Source of the DNA: Clostridia bacterium
Lineage (GTDB): Bacteria > Bacillota > Clostridia > Lutisporales > Lutisporaceae
NCBI GenBank assembly: GCA_017994115.1
Contig: JAGOLK010000011.1
Span: 1-38,646 of the forward strand
Length of the DNA: 38,646 nt
Reading direction: 5' to 3'
In this document: positions 1 to 8,154 of the stretch, piece by piece
Position numbering within the stretch: position 1 is the stretch's first letter
Layout of the letters: each line of letters starts with the position of its first letter
The notes under the pieces: model-generated
The model's input: the letters and a program-made list of their open reading frames with translations, nothing else
What the model was told of the DNA's origin: nothing
Databases searched by the model: none
Program-made: the position numbers and the translations under genes

Positions 1-47
1 CCTCTTGAACCCCATTCAAGCGCGCTACCAAGCTGCGCCACACCCAG
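1..47 (-). tRNA. tRNA-Pro(GGG), 5' part only; gene continues beyond the window start
   Basis: Read on the minus strand from base 47, a 7-nt acceptor arm (CTGGGTG) is followed by TG, a D arm with GCGC pairing to GCGC (38-35 with 25-22) and a GG-containing D loop. The anticodon stem CTTGA/TCAAG (20-16 with 8-4) encloses a 7-base loop with GGG at positions 34-36 of the tRNA (window 13-11), which reads proline codons. The first base is C, as in bacterial tRNA-Pro. The variable loop starts at 3-1; the T arm and 3' acceptor lie outside the window. Confidence 0.93.
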
Positions 48-81
48 AAAAATATTCGCATATCATTTCTGACACCTATTG

Positions 82-110
82 AATATATCATAAAAAAGTA
101 TAAATTTCAA
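82..110 (-). promoter_or_regulatory. sigma-A-type promoter of the tRNA-Pro gene
   Basis: On the minus strand, TTGAAA (110-105) and TATATT (87-82) are separated by 17 bases. A TG one base upstream of the -10 gives an extended -10. Initiation would fall near base 75, about 28 bases before the tRNA. The bases from 111 to 300 hold no further clear signal. Confidence 0.7.
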
Positions 111-300
111 GAACATATTTTGCCGTATTATTCATACATTGCATTATTACCTTCAGAACTATTTCAATGGGAAGCTGGTACTAATTTAATTATTTGCTTA
201 ATTTATGCAGGATTATAGGAACCGGTGGAGAAATATATACCTTATGTAAATATAAAGATAAATAAGTTATACCTGTATCTTGCGAGGAGCTGCTGGCGCT

Positions 301-1569
301 ATGAGGGCAAAAAAAAATAAAATATCATCTGTTTATATATTCCCTGTATTGTTTTTTGTTATTTGTTTATCATACTTAATTAGATTCATGTTTTTCAATA
401 TTGAAACTGAAATAGTAAAATATGGCTCAGTCGAGAACTCGATAAGAGTAAAGGCATTGATAGTAAGGAATGAATCAACTACAATACTTCCGTCGGGAGT
501 GGAAATAAAATATAATGTCAATGAAGGGGAACGGGTCTCCCTGGGGAAGAAAATTCTGGAGATTGTAAAGAATAATCAGGCGGACGAAAATATTTCAATA
601 AAGATAAAGCAATTGGATGACAGGATACAAGAAATAAAACAGTCGGATATTAATAACAACTTTTTTTCAAAGGACAAAGAAAAGATAGAGACCCAGATAA
701 AGGACAGGGTGGCCGACCTTAAGAGCATCGCCAGGTCAGGAGACCTTAAAAAGCTTGATGATGTGAAAAACGACCTTGCCGCCAATTTATACAAAAAATC
801 TTTGATATACGGGGAAGGAAGCTTTTTCGGGAAGAATCTGGAGCAGCTGCAAAAGGAAAAAAGCGTCCTGGAGGGAATATACAATAACAGTATTGATGTA
901 ATATATGCCCAGGCTTCAGGAGTTGTAAGCCAAAGCCTGGACGGTTATGAGCAGATACTGAATATTGGGAATATCAAGGATTTCAAACTCAGCAATATCA
1001 GAGAAATAATGAGCTCTTTGACGGCTGACAGCCCAAAAACCAGTCAGAGTACTACGGCGGGAATTAAGATAATTGACAATTTTGAATGGTACATATGCAG
1101 TTTAATAAGCTTCGATCAGACAAAGGATATAAAAGCAGGAAAAAAAGTCAGGCTGAGATTTTCAGAGATGGGGAATGCAGAGGTTAACGGCGAGGTGTAT
1201 GAGGTATCCCAGCCGGAAGGTGACATATGCATGTTAATAATCAGGATTAGCGAGCATGTCAATGATTTCTACAAAAAGAGAATTGCCGAGGTTGATATAA
1301 TAAAGGATTATAACGAAGGCTTCGAAGTGCCGGCAAATGCTATAGTGGTTAAGGATAATACAAAAGGGCTGTATGTACTGAAAAAAGGAACTGTAAAATT
1401 CATACCTGTTGCAGTTATGAATGAAGATAAAGAAAGATGCCTTGTGAGGAATCTCAATAAGGAAGAATGGAGTTCCAAATCGGAATATGAACCTCTGAAA
1501 ATTTTTGACGAAGTAGTTACTACAACAGAAAGGGTTAAGGAGAATCAGGTTTTTACCGATAAAATATAG
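301..1569 (+). CDS. HlyD-like membrane-anchored adaptor protein
   Basis: A 422-residue protein with a basic N-terminus and one membrane anchor (about residues 10-31). An N-terminal barrel/lipoyl-like half follows, containing the stretch NVNEGERVSLGKKIL. Next come a coiled coil (about 95-200), a second lipoyl-like half, and a C-terminal beta-rich part ending near VKFIPVAVMNEDKE. This is the layout of membrane-fusion proteins that couple to exporters. The ATG at 301 is preferred over an in-frame TTG at 280 because AGGAG (285-289) precedes it by 11 bases. No exporter or outer-membrane partner is adjacent; the next gene is yggS, 13 bases away, so it probably belongs to the division cluster transcript. 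Its specific role is unknown, and the family assignment rests on architecture rather than strong motifs. Confidence 0.75.
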   Translation: MRAKKNKISSVYIFPVLFFVICLSYLIRFMFFNIETEIVKYGSVENSIRVKALIVRNESTTILPSGVEIKYNVNEGERVSLGKKILEIVKNNQADENISIKIKQLDDRIQEIKQSDINNNFFSKDKEKIETQIKDRVADLKSIARSGDLKKLDDVKNDLAANLYKKSLIYGEGSFFGKNLEQLQKEKSVLEGIYNNSIDVIYAQASGVVSQSLDGYEQILNIGNIKDFKLSNIREIMSSLTADSPKTSQSTTAGIKIIDNFEWYICSLISFDQTKDIKAGKKVRLRFSEMGNAEVNGEVYEVSQPEGDICMLIIRISEHVNDFYKKRIAEVDIIKDYNEGFEVPANAIVVKDNTKGLYVLKKGTVKFIPVAVMNEDKERCLVRNLNKEEWSSKSEYEPLKIFDEVVTTTERVKENQVFTDKI

Positions 1570-1582
1570 GAGGGGTTTAACT

Positions 1583-2281
1583 TTGCAGGAAATCAAAAAC
1601 AATATTATTGCCATATCCGGGGATATAAATGATATTTGTATCAAAAAAGGCAAAGCCCCTGACAGTATTACAATAATAGCCGTGACAAAAACCGTAGATC
1701 CCAGCCGTATGAACTATGCAATAAAATGCGGGATTAGAAATATAGGTGAGAATAAAGTGCAAGAGATAATGGCAAAATATGAAAATATTGAAGAAAGTGT
1801 TAATTGGCACCTGATTGGGCATTTACAAACCAATAAGGTAAAATATATAATAGATAAAGTAGCATTGATTCATTCTGTTGACAGCATAGGCTTGGCAGAA
1901 GAAATAAATAAAAGAGCTGAAAAGGCCGGGCTTGTAAAAGATGTGCTTGTTCAAGTGAATGTAGCACAGGAAGAGACCAAATTCGGAATAGAATATGATG
2001 ACACAGACAGCTTTGTTGAACGGTTATCAGGGCTTCCCGGCATAAGGGTAAAGGGGCTTATGACCATTGCCCCCTATTATGACGATGCTGAGCTGGCAAG
2101 GCCTGTGTTCAGGCGGTTGAAAGAAAAATTCGACATGCTGGCGGCAGCCGGTATTCCAAATGTAGATATGAAGTATTTATCCATGGGTATGACCAACGAT
2201 TATAAAGTTGCAATTGAAGAGGGTTCCAACATGGTAAGGATTGGGACAGGTATTTTTGGAGCAAGGAATTATGATTTATAA
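1583..2281 (+). CDS. yggS: YggS/YlmE-family pyridoxal-phosphate-binding protein
   Basis: A 232-residue single-domain TIM-barrel PLP carrier involved in PLP and amino-acid homeostasis. The PLP lysine lies in the motif AVTK (Lys36). The family motifs NIGENKVQE and WHLIGHLQTNK follow, and the phosphate-binding C-terminus reads SMGMTNDY ... VRIGTGIFG. The start is TTG, placed by the ribosome site AGGAGGGG (1568-1575), 7 bases upstream. As ylmE it sits directly before sepF in Bacillus too, which supports the call. The partner ylmD of Bacillus is absent here. Confidence 0.95.
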   Translation: MQEIKNNIIAISGDINDICIKKGKAPDSITIIAVTKTVDPSRMNYAIKCGIRNIGENKVQEIMAKYENIEESVNWHLIGHLQTNKVKYIIDKVALIHSVDSIGLAEEINKRAEKAGLVKDVLVQVNVAQEETKFGIEYDDTDSFVERLSGLPGIRVKGLMTIAPYYDDAELARPVFRRLKEKFDMLAAAGIPNVDMKYLSMGMTNDYKVAIEEGSNMVRIGTGIFGARNYDL

Positions 2282-2296
2282 TAAGGAGGTATAGTA

Positions 2297-2755
2297 ATGG
2301 AGTCCAATATCTTGAACAAGGTACTTTATTTTATGGGAATAGGAGAAGCTGCTGAAGAAGAACACGAAGAAGCTGAAGTATCAAAACCTCAGATAGAAGC
2401 AGTAGGCGCCGCTTCCCACCGTAGGAGCAATGTAGTAAATATACATACTGCCTCTGCACCCATGAAGGTTGTTTTGGTAGAGCCTTCTTCCTATGATGAA
2501 GTTCAATCCATCTGTGATGATCTTAGAAGCAAAAAACCTGTAATAATCAATTTTGAAGAGATGGACAAAGAAGTAGCCAAAAGGATGGTCGATTTTATCA
2601 GCGGCGCAGTATATGTACTTGACGGTACAATTCAAAAGATTTCAAACGGTATAGTGCTGGTTGCTCCGTCAAATGTGGATGTTTTGGGCAATATTAAGAG
2701 TTCTATAGGCGATGAGAATTTCGACCTGGAAGGAATTTTCAGCTGGCTTAAATAA
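2297..2755 (+). CDS. sepF: cell division protein SepF
   Basis: A 152-residue cytoplasmic protein that tethers FtsZ filaments to the membrane at the division site. The N-terminus (about residues 1-14, MESNILNKVLYFMG) fits the amphipathic membrane-binding helix of the family, followed by an acidic linker. The SepF core (about residues 55-140) contains the DLRSKKPVIINFE and SGAVYVLDGTIQKIS stretches. The strong site AAGGAGGT precedes the ATG. It sits between yggS and yggT, the conserved Gram-positive order. Confidence 0.96.
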   Translation: MESNILNKVLYFMGIGEAAEEEHEEAEVSKPQIEAVGAASHRRSNVVNIHTASAPMKVVLVEPSSYDEVQSICDDLRSKKPVIINFEEMDKEVAKRMVDFISGAVYVLDGTIQKISNGIVLVAPSNVDVLGNIKSSIGDENFDLEGIFSWLK

Positions 2756-2776
2756 TTGTAGAATGAGAGTGGTTAG

Positions 2777-3058
2777 ATGAAATTTGTCTTGGCTGCAACT
2801 TTGTCATATTTTATTGATTTTCTTAACTTTATGATACTCATTAGAGTTTTATTGTCCTGGTTCAGTTTTAATCCCGACAATAAGATAATAGTGCTTTTAT
2901 TTCAGTTAACAGATCCGATACTTGAGCCCTTTAGAAAACTTACAGGTAAACTGGGGCTCAATACGGGCATGATTGATTTTTCACCTATAATATCATTGTT
3001 ATTTCTTTATTATATAGCCAAACCTTTGCTGCTGACTTTGATATATACTTTCCTGTAA
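2777..3058 (+). CDS. yggT: YggT/YlmG family membrane protein
   Basis: A 93-residue protein with two hydrophobic segments (about residues 5-28 and 66-92). They flank the family signature region with ILVRVLLSWF-like residues (seen as LIRVLLSWFSFNPDN) and DPILEPFRKL. Family members act in the membrane near the division machinery; the exact biochemical role is not established. The stop is at 3056-3058. The 105 bases to divIVA contain no gene. In Bacillus the RNA-binding ylmH occupies that place. Confidence 0.93.
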   Translation: MKFVLAATLSYFIDFLNFMILIRVLLSWFSFNPDNKIIVLLFQLTDPILEPFRKLTGKLGLNTGMIDFSPIISLLFLYYIAKPLLLTLIYTFL

Positions 3059-3163
3059 ATGATGGTTCTGTGAAGAATAATCCTGAAGCAGTATACGATA
3101 CTACAAAAAAGGGAAGAATAGGAATTGTTATTAAGAAATACCTGTGATGGAGGTTGAAGGAAC

Positions 3164-3613
3164 ATGATAACTCCGATGGATATAAGAAACAAGGAATTTA
3201 AAAAGGCCTTCAAAGGATACAAGGAAGATGAAGTTGATGAATTTCTGGATAAGGTGATAGCAGACTATGAGAGAATTTACAGGGAAAATGGTGAGTTAAA
3301 GGACAGAATAGCCATAGACAATGAGAGGATAGAAAGCTATAACAGCATGGAAAAATCCCTTCAGAGTACTCTTCTGATAGCACAGACAACAGCAGAGGAC
3401 ATAGTTGCAAATGCGAGAAAAAAAGCGGAAATGATTATTAAGGAAGCAGAGGAGCAGGGGAGAAAGATAATAGATGAAGCAAACAGTAGTGTTATAAAGG
3501 TTAATAAGGATTTTGAAGAATTAAAGAAGGAAGTACAGGTCTTTAAGACCAGGTTCAAGACGCTGTTGGAGTCTGAACTTGAGGCTCTTAATGCAACCTT
3601 GAAGGATATATAA
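3164..3613 (+). CDS. divIVA: DivIVA-domain protein (cell division / pole organiser)
   Basis: A 149-residue protein that begins with the conserved DivIVA lipid-binding head (MITPMDIRNKEFKKAF), continued by GYKEDEVDEFLDKV. A long coiled coil follows (about residues 30-140) with few breaks, rich in Glu, Lys and Ala. DivIVA marks curved membranes and recruits division or sporulation factors. GGAGG (3149-3153) and GAAGG (3156-3160) precede the ATG. It is the last gene before a terminator, so the yggS-sepF-yggT-divIVA transcript probably ends here. It is short compared with Bacillus DivIVA. Confidence 0.93.
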   Translation: MITPMDIRNKEFKKAFKGYKEDEVDEFLDKVIADYERIYRENGELKDRIAIDNERIESYNSMEKSLQSTLLIAQTTAEDIVANARKKAEMIIKEAEEQGRKIIDEANSSVIKVNKDFEELKKEVQVFKTRFKTLLESELEALNATLKDI

Positions 3614-3655
3614 GGGTTATAAAAGTGAATATTTATGTTGAAATGTTGATAATAT

Positions 3656-3690
3656 AAAGTCATGAAGTTATTCATGGCTTTTTGTTTTTT
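3656..3690 (+). terminator. rho-independent terminator after divIVA
   Basis: An 11-bp stem, AAAGTCATGAA (3656-3666) with TTCATGGCTTT (3671-3681), has one T-G wobble and a 4-base loop. It is followed by a T-rich tract to 3690. Confidence 0.8.
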
Positions 3691-3717
3691 AATGGGGGGT
3701 CAAGGGAGAGCATATGT

Positions 3718-4008
3718 ATGGATATTGATAATACCGAAGTGAAGGAACTGGAAAGCAGGGTAGAGAAAATCGCACTTCTGCTGGAAAAGGCCAAAATTGG
3801 CGAGTATGTCAATATTATGACCAAGCCGAAAACTCTTCTCCTGAACAATTTTATAGGAGGGGTAGCCAGAGGCTTTGGAACAGCTGTAGGCTTTACAATT
3901 CTTGGAGCAGTTGTTATTTATATTCTAAGACGGTCTGTGCTTTTGAATCTTCCTTTTATAGGAGGGTTCATAGCAGAAATAGTCAAGATAGTTCAGGATC
4001 ATCTATGA
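3718..4008 (+). CDS. small membrane protein, DUF5665-like
   Basis: A 96-residue protein. Residues 1-45 are a charged, coiled-coil-like helix (EVKELESRVEKIALLLEKA). A glycine-rich turn (NNFIGGVARGFGTAVGF) leads into one long hydrophobic segment, ending in a second, shorter amphipathic helix. This matches the small clostridial DUF5665 proteins, whose function is not known. The ATG at 3718 is preferred to an in-frame TTG at 3682 because AGGGAG lies about 9 bases upstream. Its stop overlaps ATGA at 4005, and the next gene starts 21 bases further on, so the two are probably translated together. Confidence 0.75.
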   Translation: MDIDNTEVKELESRVEKIALLLEKAKIGEYVNIMTKPKTLLLNNFIGGVARGFGTAVGFTILGAVVIYILRRSVLLNLPFIGGFIAEIVKIVQDHL

Positions 4009-4028
4009 ATAAAAAGGAGGCAGTCAAT

Positions 4029-4637
4029 TTGGACAAGAATGACCTTAAGCACTTTGAGGAGTTGTTGAAGGAAGAGAAGAAAAAGAAGGAAAACTCACTT
4101 GAAGATGAGAGGACAGGGCTTGGAATTTCCATCAAAGATCTGACCGGTGAGCTTTCCTCTTATGATAATCATCCCGGAGATATGGGTAATGAGACCTTTG
4201 AGGCTGAAAAGAATTTTTCCTTCAGGACAAGGGATAAGTTTCTTCTAAGTGAGATTGAGGCTGCTTTGAACAGGATAGCTGACGGAACTTACGGTTCATG
4301 TGACATCTGTCATAATGAGATCGGCAAAGACAGGCTGGAATTAAGGCCATACTCCCGATTGTGCATCAATTGCGAAAAAAAATACGGTGCGAATGTACAA
4401 AATGAGGAGAAGGGCAGGCCTATTGAGGAGCAGGTGCTTTTTCCGCCTTTTGGCAGGACTTTTACGGATAATTCGGTTGAGGATAAGGTACAGTTTGACG
4501 GGGAAGATGCCTGGGAGTCAGTGAATGAATATAATGTAAGAATGTCGGATAATGAATTTGGAGAAGACGAATCGGCAGGGTATGTTGAAGATGTCGACCA
4601 GGTAAGTAATGAACAGTACAGGAAGCAGTTGGAATGA
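4029..4637 (+). CDS. TraR/DksA-family zinc-finger protein (YteA-like)
   Basis: A protein of about 202 residues. The N-terminal helical region (KNDLKHFEELLKEEKKKK) is followed by the YteA-type motif ELSSYDNHPGD. A C4 zinc finger reads CDICHNEIG ... LCINCEKKYG, with two CxxC pairs 17 residues apart. A long acidic tail follows. Relatives bind RNA polymerase or are linked to sporulation and stress; here the role is inferred from family only. An ATG exists at 4005 inside the stop of the previous gene. However, AAGGAGG (4014-4020) lies inside that extension and sits 8 bases before TTG 4029, so TTG is the likelier start. Confidence 0.88.
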   Translation: MDKNDLKHFEELLKEEKKKKENSLEDERTGLGISIKDLTGELSSYDNHPGDMGNETFEAEKNFSFRTRDKFLLSEIEAALNRIADGTYGSCDICHNEIGKDRLELRPYSRLCINCEKKYGANVQNEEKGRPIEEQVLFPPFGRTFTDNSVEDKVQFDGEDAWESVNEYNVRMSDNEFGEDESAGYVEDVDQVSNEQYRKQLE

Positions 4638-4658
4638 AACAGGGTTATGTGCTATAAT
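4629..4658 (+). promoter_or_regulatory. extended -10 promoter for lspA
   Basis: TTGGAA (4629-4634), 18 bases, then TATAAT (4653-4658) preceded by TG one base upstream (4650-4651). It overlaps the end of the zinc-finger gene and would start transcription near 4665, before lspA. Confidence 0.6.
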
Positions 4659-4695
4659 AACTGATGTACTCATTTGCATTTAAGGGGGAATATCA

Positions 4696-5139
4696 TTGTA
4701 TCCTGTTCTCATTGCAGCAGCGGTTATAGTTTCCGACCAGGTTATCAAGAATATATTGGCCAAAGCTTTGGCTTCAGGACCCATAACTGTAATAAAGAAC
4801 TTCTTTTACCTTGTCTATGTGGAGAACTACGGAATAGCCTTTGGTATGTTTAAAAACAAGGTATTGTTTTTTATTTTCACCAATTGTATTATATCGGCAG
4901 TGGTGGCATTCATGATTTATAAGTACCGTCGTATAAGCGTCCCTGTTACAATTTGCCTGTCTCTTATTCTGGGCGGAGCAATAGGCAATGTAATAGACAG
5001 AATAAGGTTCGGATATGTTATTGACTACCTTTCATTTACTATATTTCCGCCGGTTTTTAACCTTGCAGATTCCGCAATAGTGGTTGGCGCAATACTGCTT
5101 AGCCTGCTGCTTGTATTCGGCAAGGATATAAAGATATAA
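4696..5139 (+). CDS. lspA: lipoprotein signal peptidase (signal peptidase II)
   Basis: A 147-residue integral membrane aspartyl protease that removes the signal peptide from prolipoproteins after lipid attachment. Four membrane helices are visible. Family motifs appear in order: SDQVIKN (Asp14), ENYGIAFG (Asn44), GGAIGNVIDR (Asn98), and the catalytic pair Asp110 (GYVIDY) and Asp125 (NLADSA). The start is TTG at 4696, 7 bases after GGGGG. It is followed by the pseudouridine synthase gene, the usual lspA-rluD pairing of Firmicutes. Confidence 0.96.
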   Translation: MYPVLIAAAVIVSDQVIKNILAKALASGPITVIKNFFYLVYVENYGIAFGMFKNKVLFFIFTNCIISAVVAFMIYKYRRISVPVTICLSLILGGAIGNVIDRIRFGYVIDYLSFTIFPPVFNLADSAIVVGAILLSLLLVFGKDIKI

Positions 5140-5188
5140 ATGCGAGACGCGAGGCATGCGGGTCGGGCATGGAAATAGGGTGATATTT

Positions 5189-6127
5189 GTGGAGGTTAAA
5201 AAATTTGAAATAGGGATTGAGGATGCAGGAGAGAGGCTTGATTGCTTTCTATCCGAAAAGGTGGAAGGTTATTCAAGGACTTATATGCAAAAGCTTATTG
5301 AAGAAGGGCACTGCAAAGTCAACGAAAAAAATGCAAAGCCCAGGCTTAAGCTTCGTGAAGGTGACCGGGTGGAAGCTGTAATACCTGATCCGGTGCCTTT
5401 GGAAGTGGAGCCTGAGAAAATAGATCTGGATATAATTTATGAAGATAATGATATTATAATAATAAACAAGCCTCAGGGAATGGTGGTGCATCCTTCCCAT
5501 GGCAATTATTCCGGCACTGTTGTGAATGCCCTTATGGGGCATTGCAAAAGCCTGTCCGACTATAACAGCCTTACCGGAATAAACGGTGTTATGAGGCCAG
5601 GGATAGTACACAGGATAGATAAGGATACATCAGGTATAATAGTTGTAGCAAAGAACAATGAGGCTCATCTTTCCTTGTCAGAACAGCTTAAGGAGCACAC
5701 AATAACAAGAAAGTATACAGCCCTGCTTGAAGGCAGATTGAAGACAGACAGCGGAACAGCAGATACCCTTATAGGCAGGAATCCAAAGAATAGGAAACAG
5801 ATGGCTGTTGTAAGCGAAAACGGGAAAAGGGCTGTTACACACTATAGAGTACTTGAGAGCTTTGAGAACCATACCCTGATTGAAGCGGTGCTAGAGACAG
5901 GAAGAACCCATCAGATAAGAGTGCATATGGCATATCTGGGGCACCCTGTTGTGGGAGATACGGTATACGGCTTTAAAAAGCAGCGTTTTGACACTAAAGG
6001 GCAGCTGCTGCATGCAAGGGTACTCGGATTCATTCATCCAACCGGGAAGGAATATGTTGAATTTGAAGCACCCATTCCGGAATACTTTGAGAAAGTATTA
6101 AGGCTTTTGAGGAATGGAAGGTTATAG
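5189..6127 (+). CDS. rluD: RluA/RluD-family 23S rRNA pseudouridine synthase
   Basis: It converts uridines of large-subunit rRNA to pseudouridine. Numbered from GTG 5189 (312 residues), an N-terminal S4 RNA-binding domain (about 14-62, ERLDCFLSEK ... GDRVEAVIP) is followed by the catalytic domain with HRIDKDTSG (catalytic Asp144), then RTHQIRVHMAYLGHPVVGD. An earlier in-frame ATG at 5156 lacks a usable ribosome site. GTG 5189 follows AGGGTGAT closely and gives the usual start, just before the S4 domain. The choice between them is uncertain. It lies in the lspA transcript, and the pyr promoter starts at its stop codon. The RluD label reflects family; the exact target uridines are not readable here. 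Confidence 0.92.
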   Translation: MEVKKFEIGIEDAGERLDCFLSEKVEGYSRTYMQKLIEEGHCKVNEKNAKPRLKLREGDRVEAVIPDPVPLEVEPEKIDLDIIYEDNDIIIINKPQGMVVHPSHGNYSGTVVNALMGHCKSLSDYNSLTGINGVMRPGIVHRIDKDTSGIIVVAKNNEAHLSLSEQLKEHTITRKYTALLEGRLKTDSGTADTLIGRNPKNRKQMAVVSENGKRAVTHYRVLESFENHTLIEAVLETGRTHQIRVHMAYLGHPVVGDTVYGFKKQRFDTKGQLLHARVLGFIHPTGKEYVEFEAPIPEYFEKVLRLLRNGRL

Positions 6128-6153
6128 ACAAATTATATATGCTATGGTAAAAT
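6125..6153 (+). promoter_or_regulatory. sigma-A promoter of the pyr operon
   Basis: TAGACA (6125-6130), 17 bases, TAAAAT (6148-6153). The expected start, near 6160, places the PyrR recognition sequence at the beginning of the leader RNA. The -35 overlaps the stop region of the upstream gene. Confidence 0.72.
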
Positions 6154-6159
6154 CTATTA

Positions 6160-6829
<670 letters not shown>

Positions 6830-6856
6830 TTATTATTATGAAAGAGAGGTAATTGC

Positions 6857-8143
6857 ATGAGATTGCTTATAAAGCAATGCAGCATAATAGATCCGGGAAA
6901 TACTTATGAGGGGATTAATGATATTTATATTGAGGATGGTTTAATAAGGCTGATAGAACCTTCAATCGGGCTGGCTGCCGATAAAGTGATAGATACGGCG
7001 GGGCTTTTTCTGCTTCCGGGATTCATCGATATACATGCACATCTGAGGGAGCCCGGCTTTGAATACAAGGAAACCGTATACTCAGGGACAAGGGCCGCTG
7101 CAAGGGGAGGATACACCTCAATCTGCTGCATGCCTAACACCAAGCCGGTAATTGATGATGAAGCCTCTTTATCCATGCTCCAAAAAATCATAAAAAAGGA
7201 TGCGGCAGTAAAGGTATACCCCATAGCTGCCATATCCAAAGGCCAGACAAGCACTGAGCTTGTGGAAATGAACAAGCTCTCAGAAATGGGTGCTGTCGCT
7301 TTTTCCGATGACGGAAGGCCGGTGGCCACCGCAGCATTTATGCTGAAGGTACTGCTGAGTGCCAAGGAGGAAGACTATATAATAATAGACCACTGTGAAG
7401 AACTGAGCCTGGCTGAGGGCGGTGCGATAAACAAGGGAAGGAAATCGGAGCAGATGGGCATACGGGGGATACATCCCCTTTCAGAGGAGCTTAATGTGAT
7501 GCGGGATATTATGATTGCGGAAGAAACGGATTCGCATATTCACATAGCCCATGTAAGCACGGCCGGGTCTGCGGAAATAATAAGGGCGGCAAAGAGAAGA
7601 GGGGTCAAGGTCACATGCGAAGTGACGCCCCACCATATCGGACTGACAGAGGATATTATCACACCGGGTTTTACCGACTGCAAGGTGAACCCGCCTCTTA
7701 GGACTGCCGGAGATGTTGAGGCACTGAAGGAAGCATTGAAAGACGGCACAATTGATGTAATAGCAACCGACCATGCGCCTCACCATAAGGATGAGAAAAG
7801 TGAGGATTTCTACAGCTCTGCTTTCGGGATATCCGGTCTGGAGACTGCATTTTCCGTCTGCTATACTGAACTGGTAGAATCCGGGATACTTACATTGAAA
7901 GAATTAAGTGAAAGAATGAGCAAAAATCCGGCAAAATTATTGAAGCTGGAATCGGGAATAATCAAAACAGGCATTGCTGCCGATCTGGTACTGGTTGATA
8001 CTGCAAGGGAAATTACGGTTAATCGGGATGATTTCTTGTCAAAAGGTAAAAACACTCCCTTTCACGGGAAAACATATAAGGGCGATATTGTATACACAAT
8101 AGTTGACGGCAATGTAGCCTATGAAAATAAAACTCACCTTTAG
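6857..8143 (+). CDS. pyrC: dihydroorotase (class I)
   Basis: A 428-residue zinc amidohydrolase that interconverts carbamoyl-aspartate and dihydroorotate, the third step of UMP synthesis. Metal and catalytic residues are all readable: His60 and His62 (DIHAHLREPG), Asp151 (FSDDGRPV), His178, His231 (HIAHVST) and Asp304 (ATDHAPHH). MPNTKP near residue 91 and CEVTPHH near 253 are further family motifs. The length is typical for the Bacillus-type enzyme. AGAGAGG precedes the ATG. In Bacillus pyrB stands immediately before it; here pyrR does. Confidence 0.97.
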   Translation: MRLLIKQCSIIDPGNTYEGINDIYIEDGLIRLIEPSIGLAADKVIDTAGLFLLPGFIDIHAHLREPGFEYKETVYSGTRAAARGGYTSICCMPNTKPVIDDEASLSMLQKIIKKDAAVKVYPIAAISKGQTSTELVEMNKLSEMGAVAFSDDGRPVATAAFMLKVLLSAKEEDYIIIDHCEELSLAEGGAINKGRKSEQMGIRGIHPLSEELNVMRDIMIAEETDSHIHIAHVSTAGSAEIIRAAKRRGVKVTCEVTPHHIGLTEDIITPGFTDCKVNPPLRTAGDVEALKEALKDGTIDVIATDHAPHHKDEKSEDFYSSAFGISGLETAFSVCYTELVESGILTLKELSERMSKNPAKLLKLESGIIKTGIAADLVLVDTAREITVNRDDFLSKGKNTPFHGKTYKGDIVYTIVDGNVAYENKTHL

Positions 8144-8154
8144 GAGGGATTTGC

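Noticed and set aside
3691-3717. ATG codons at 3692 and 3714 as starts for the small membrane protein
   Set aside because: Both are out of frame with the conserved protein; 3718 is in frame and well spaced from AGGGAG.
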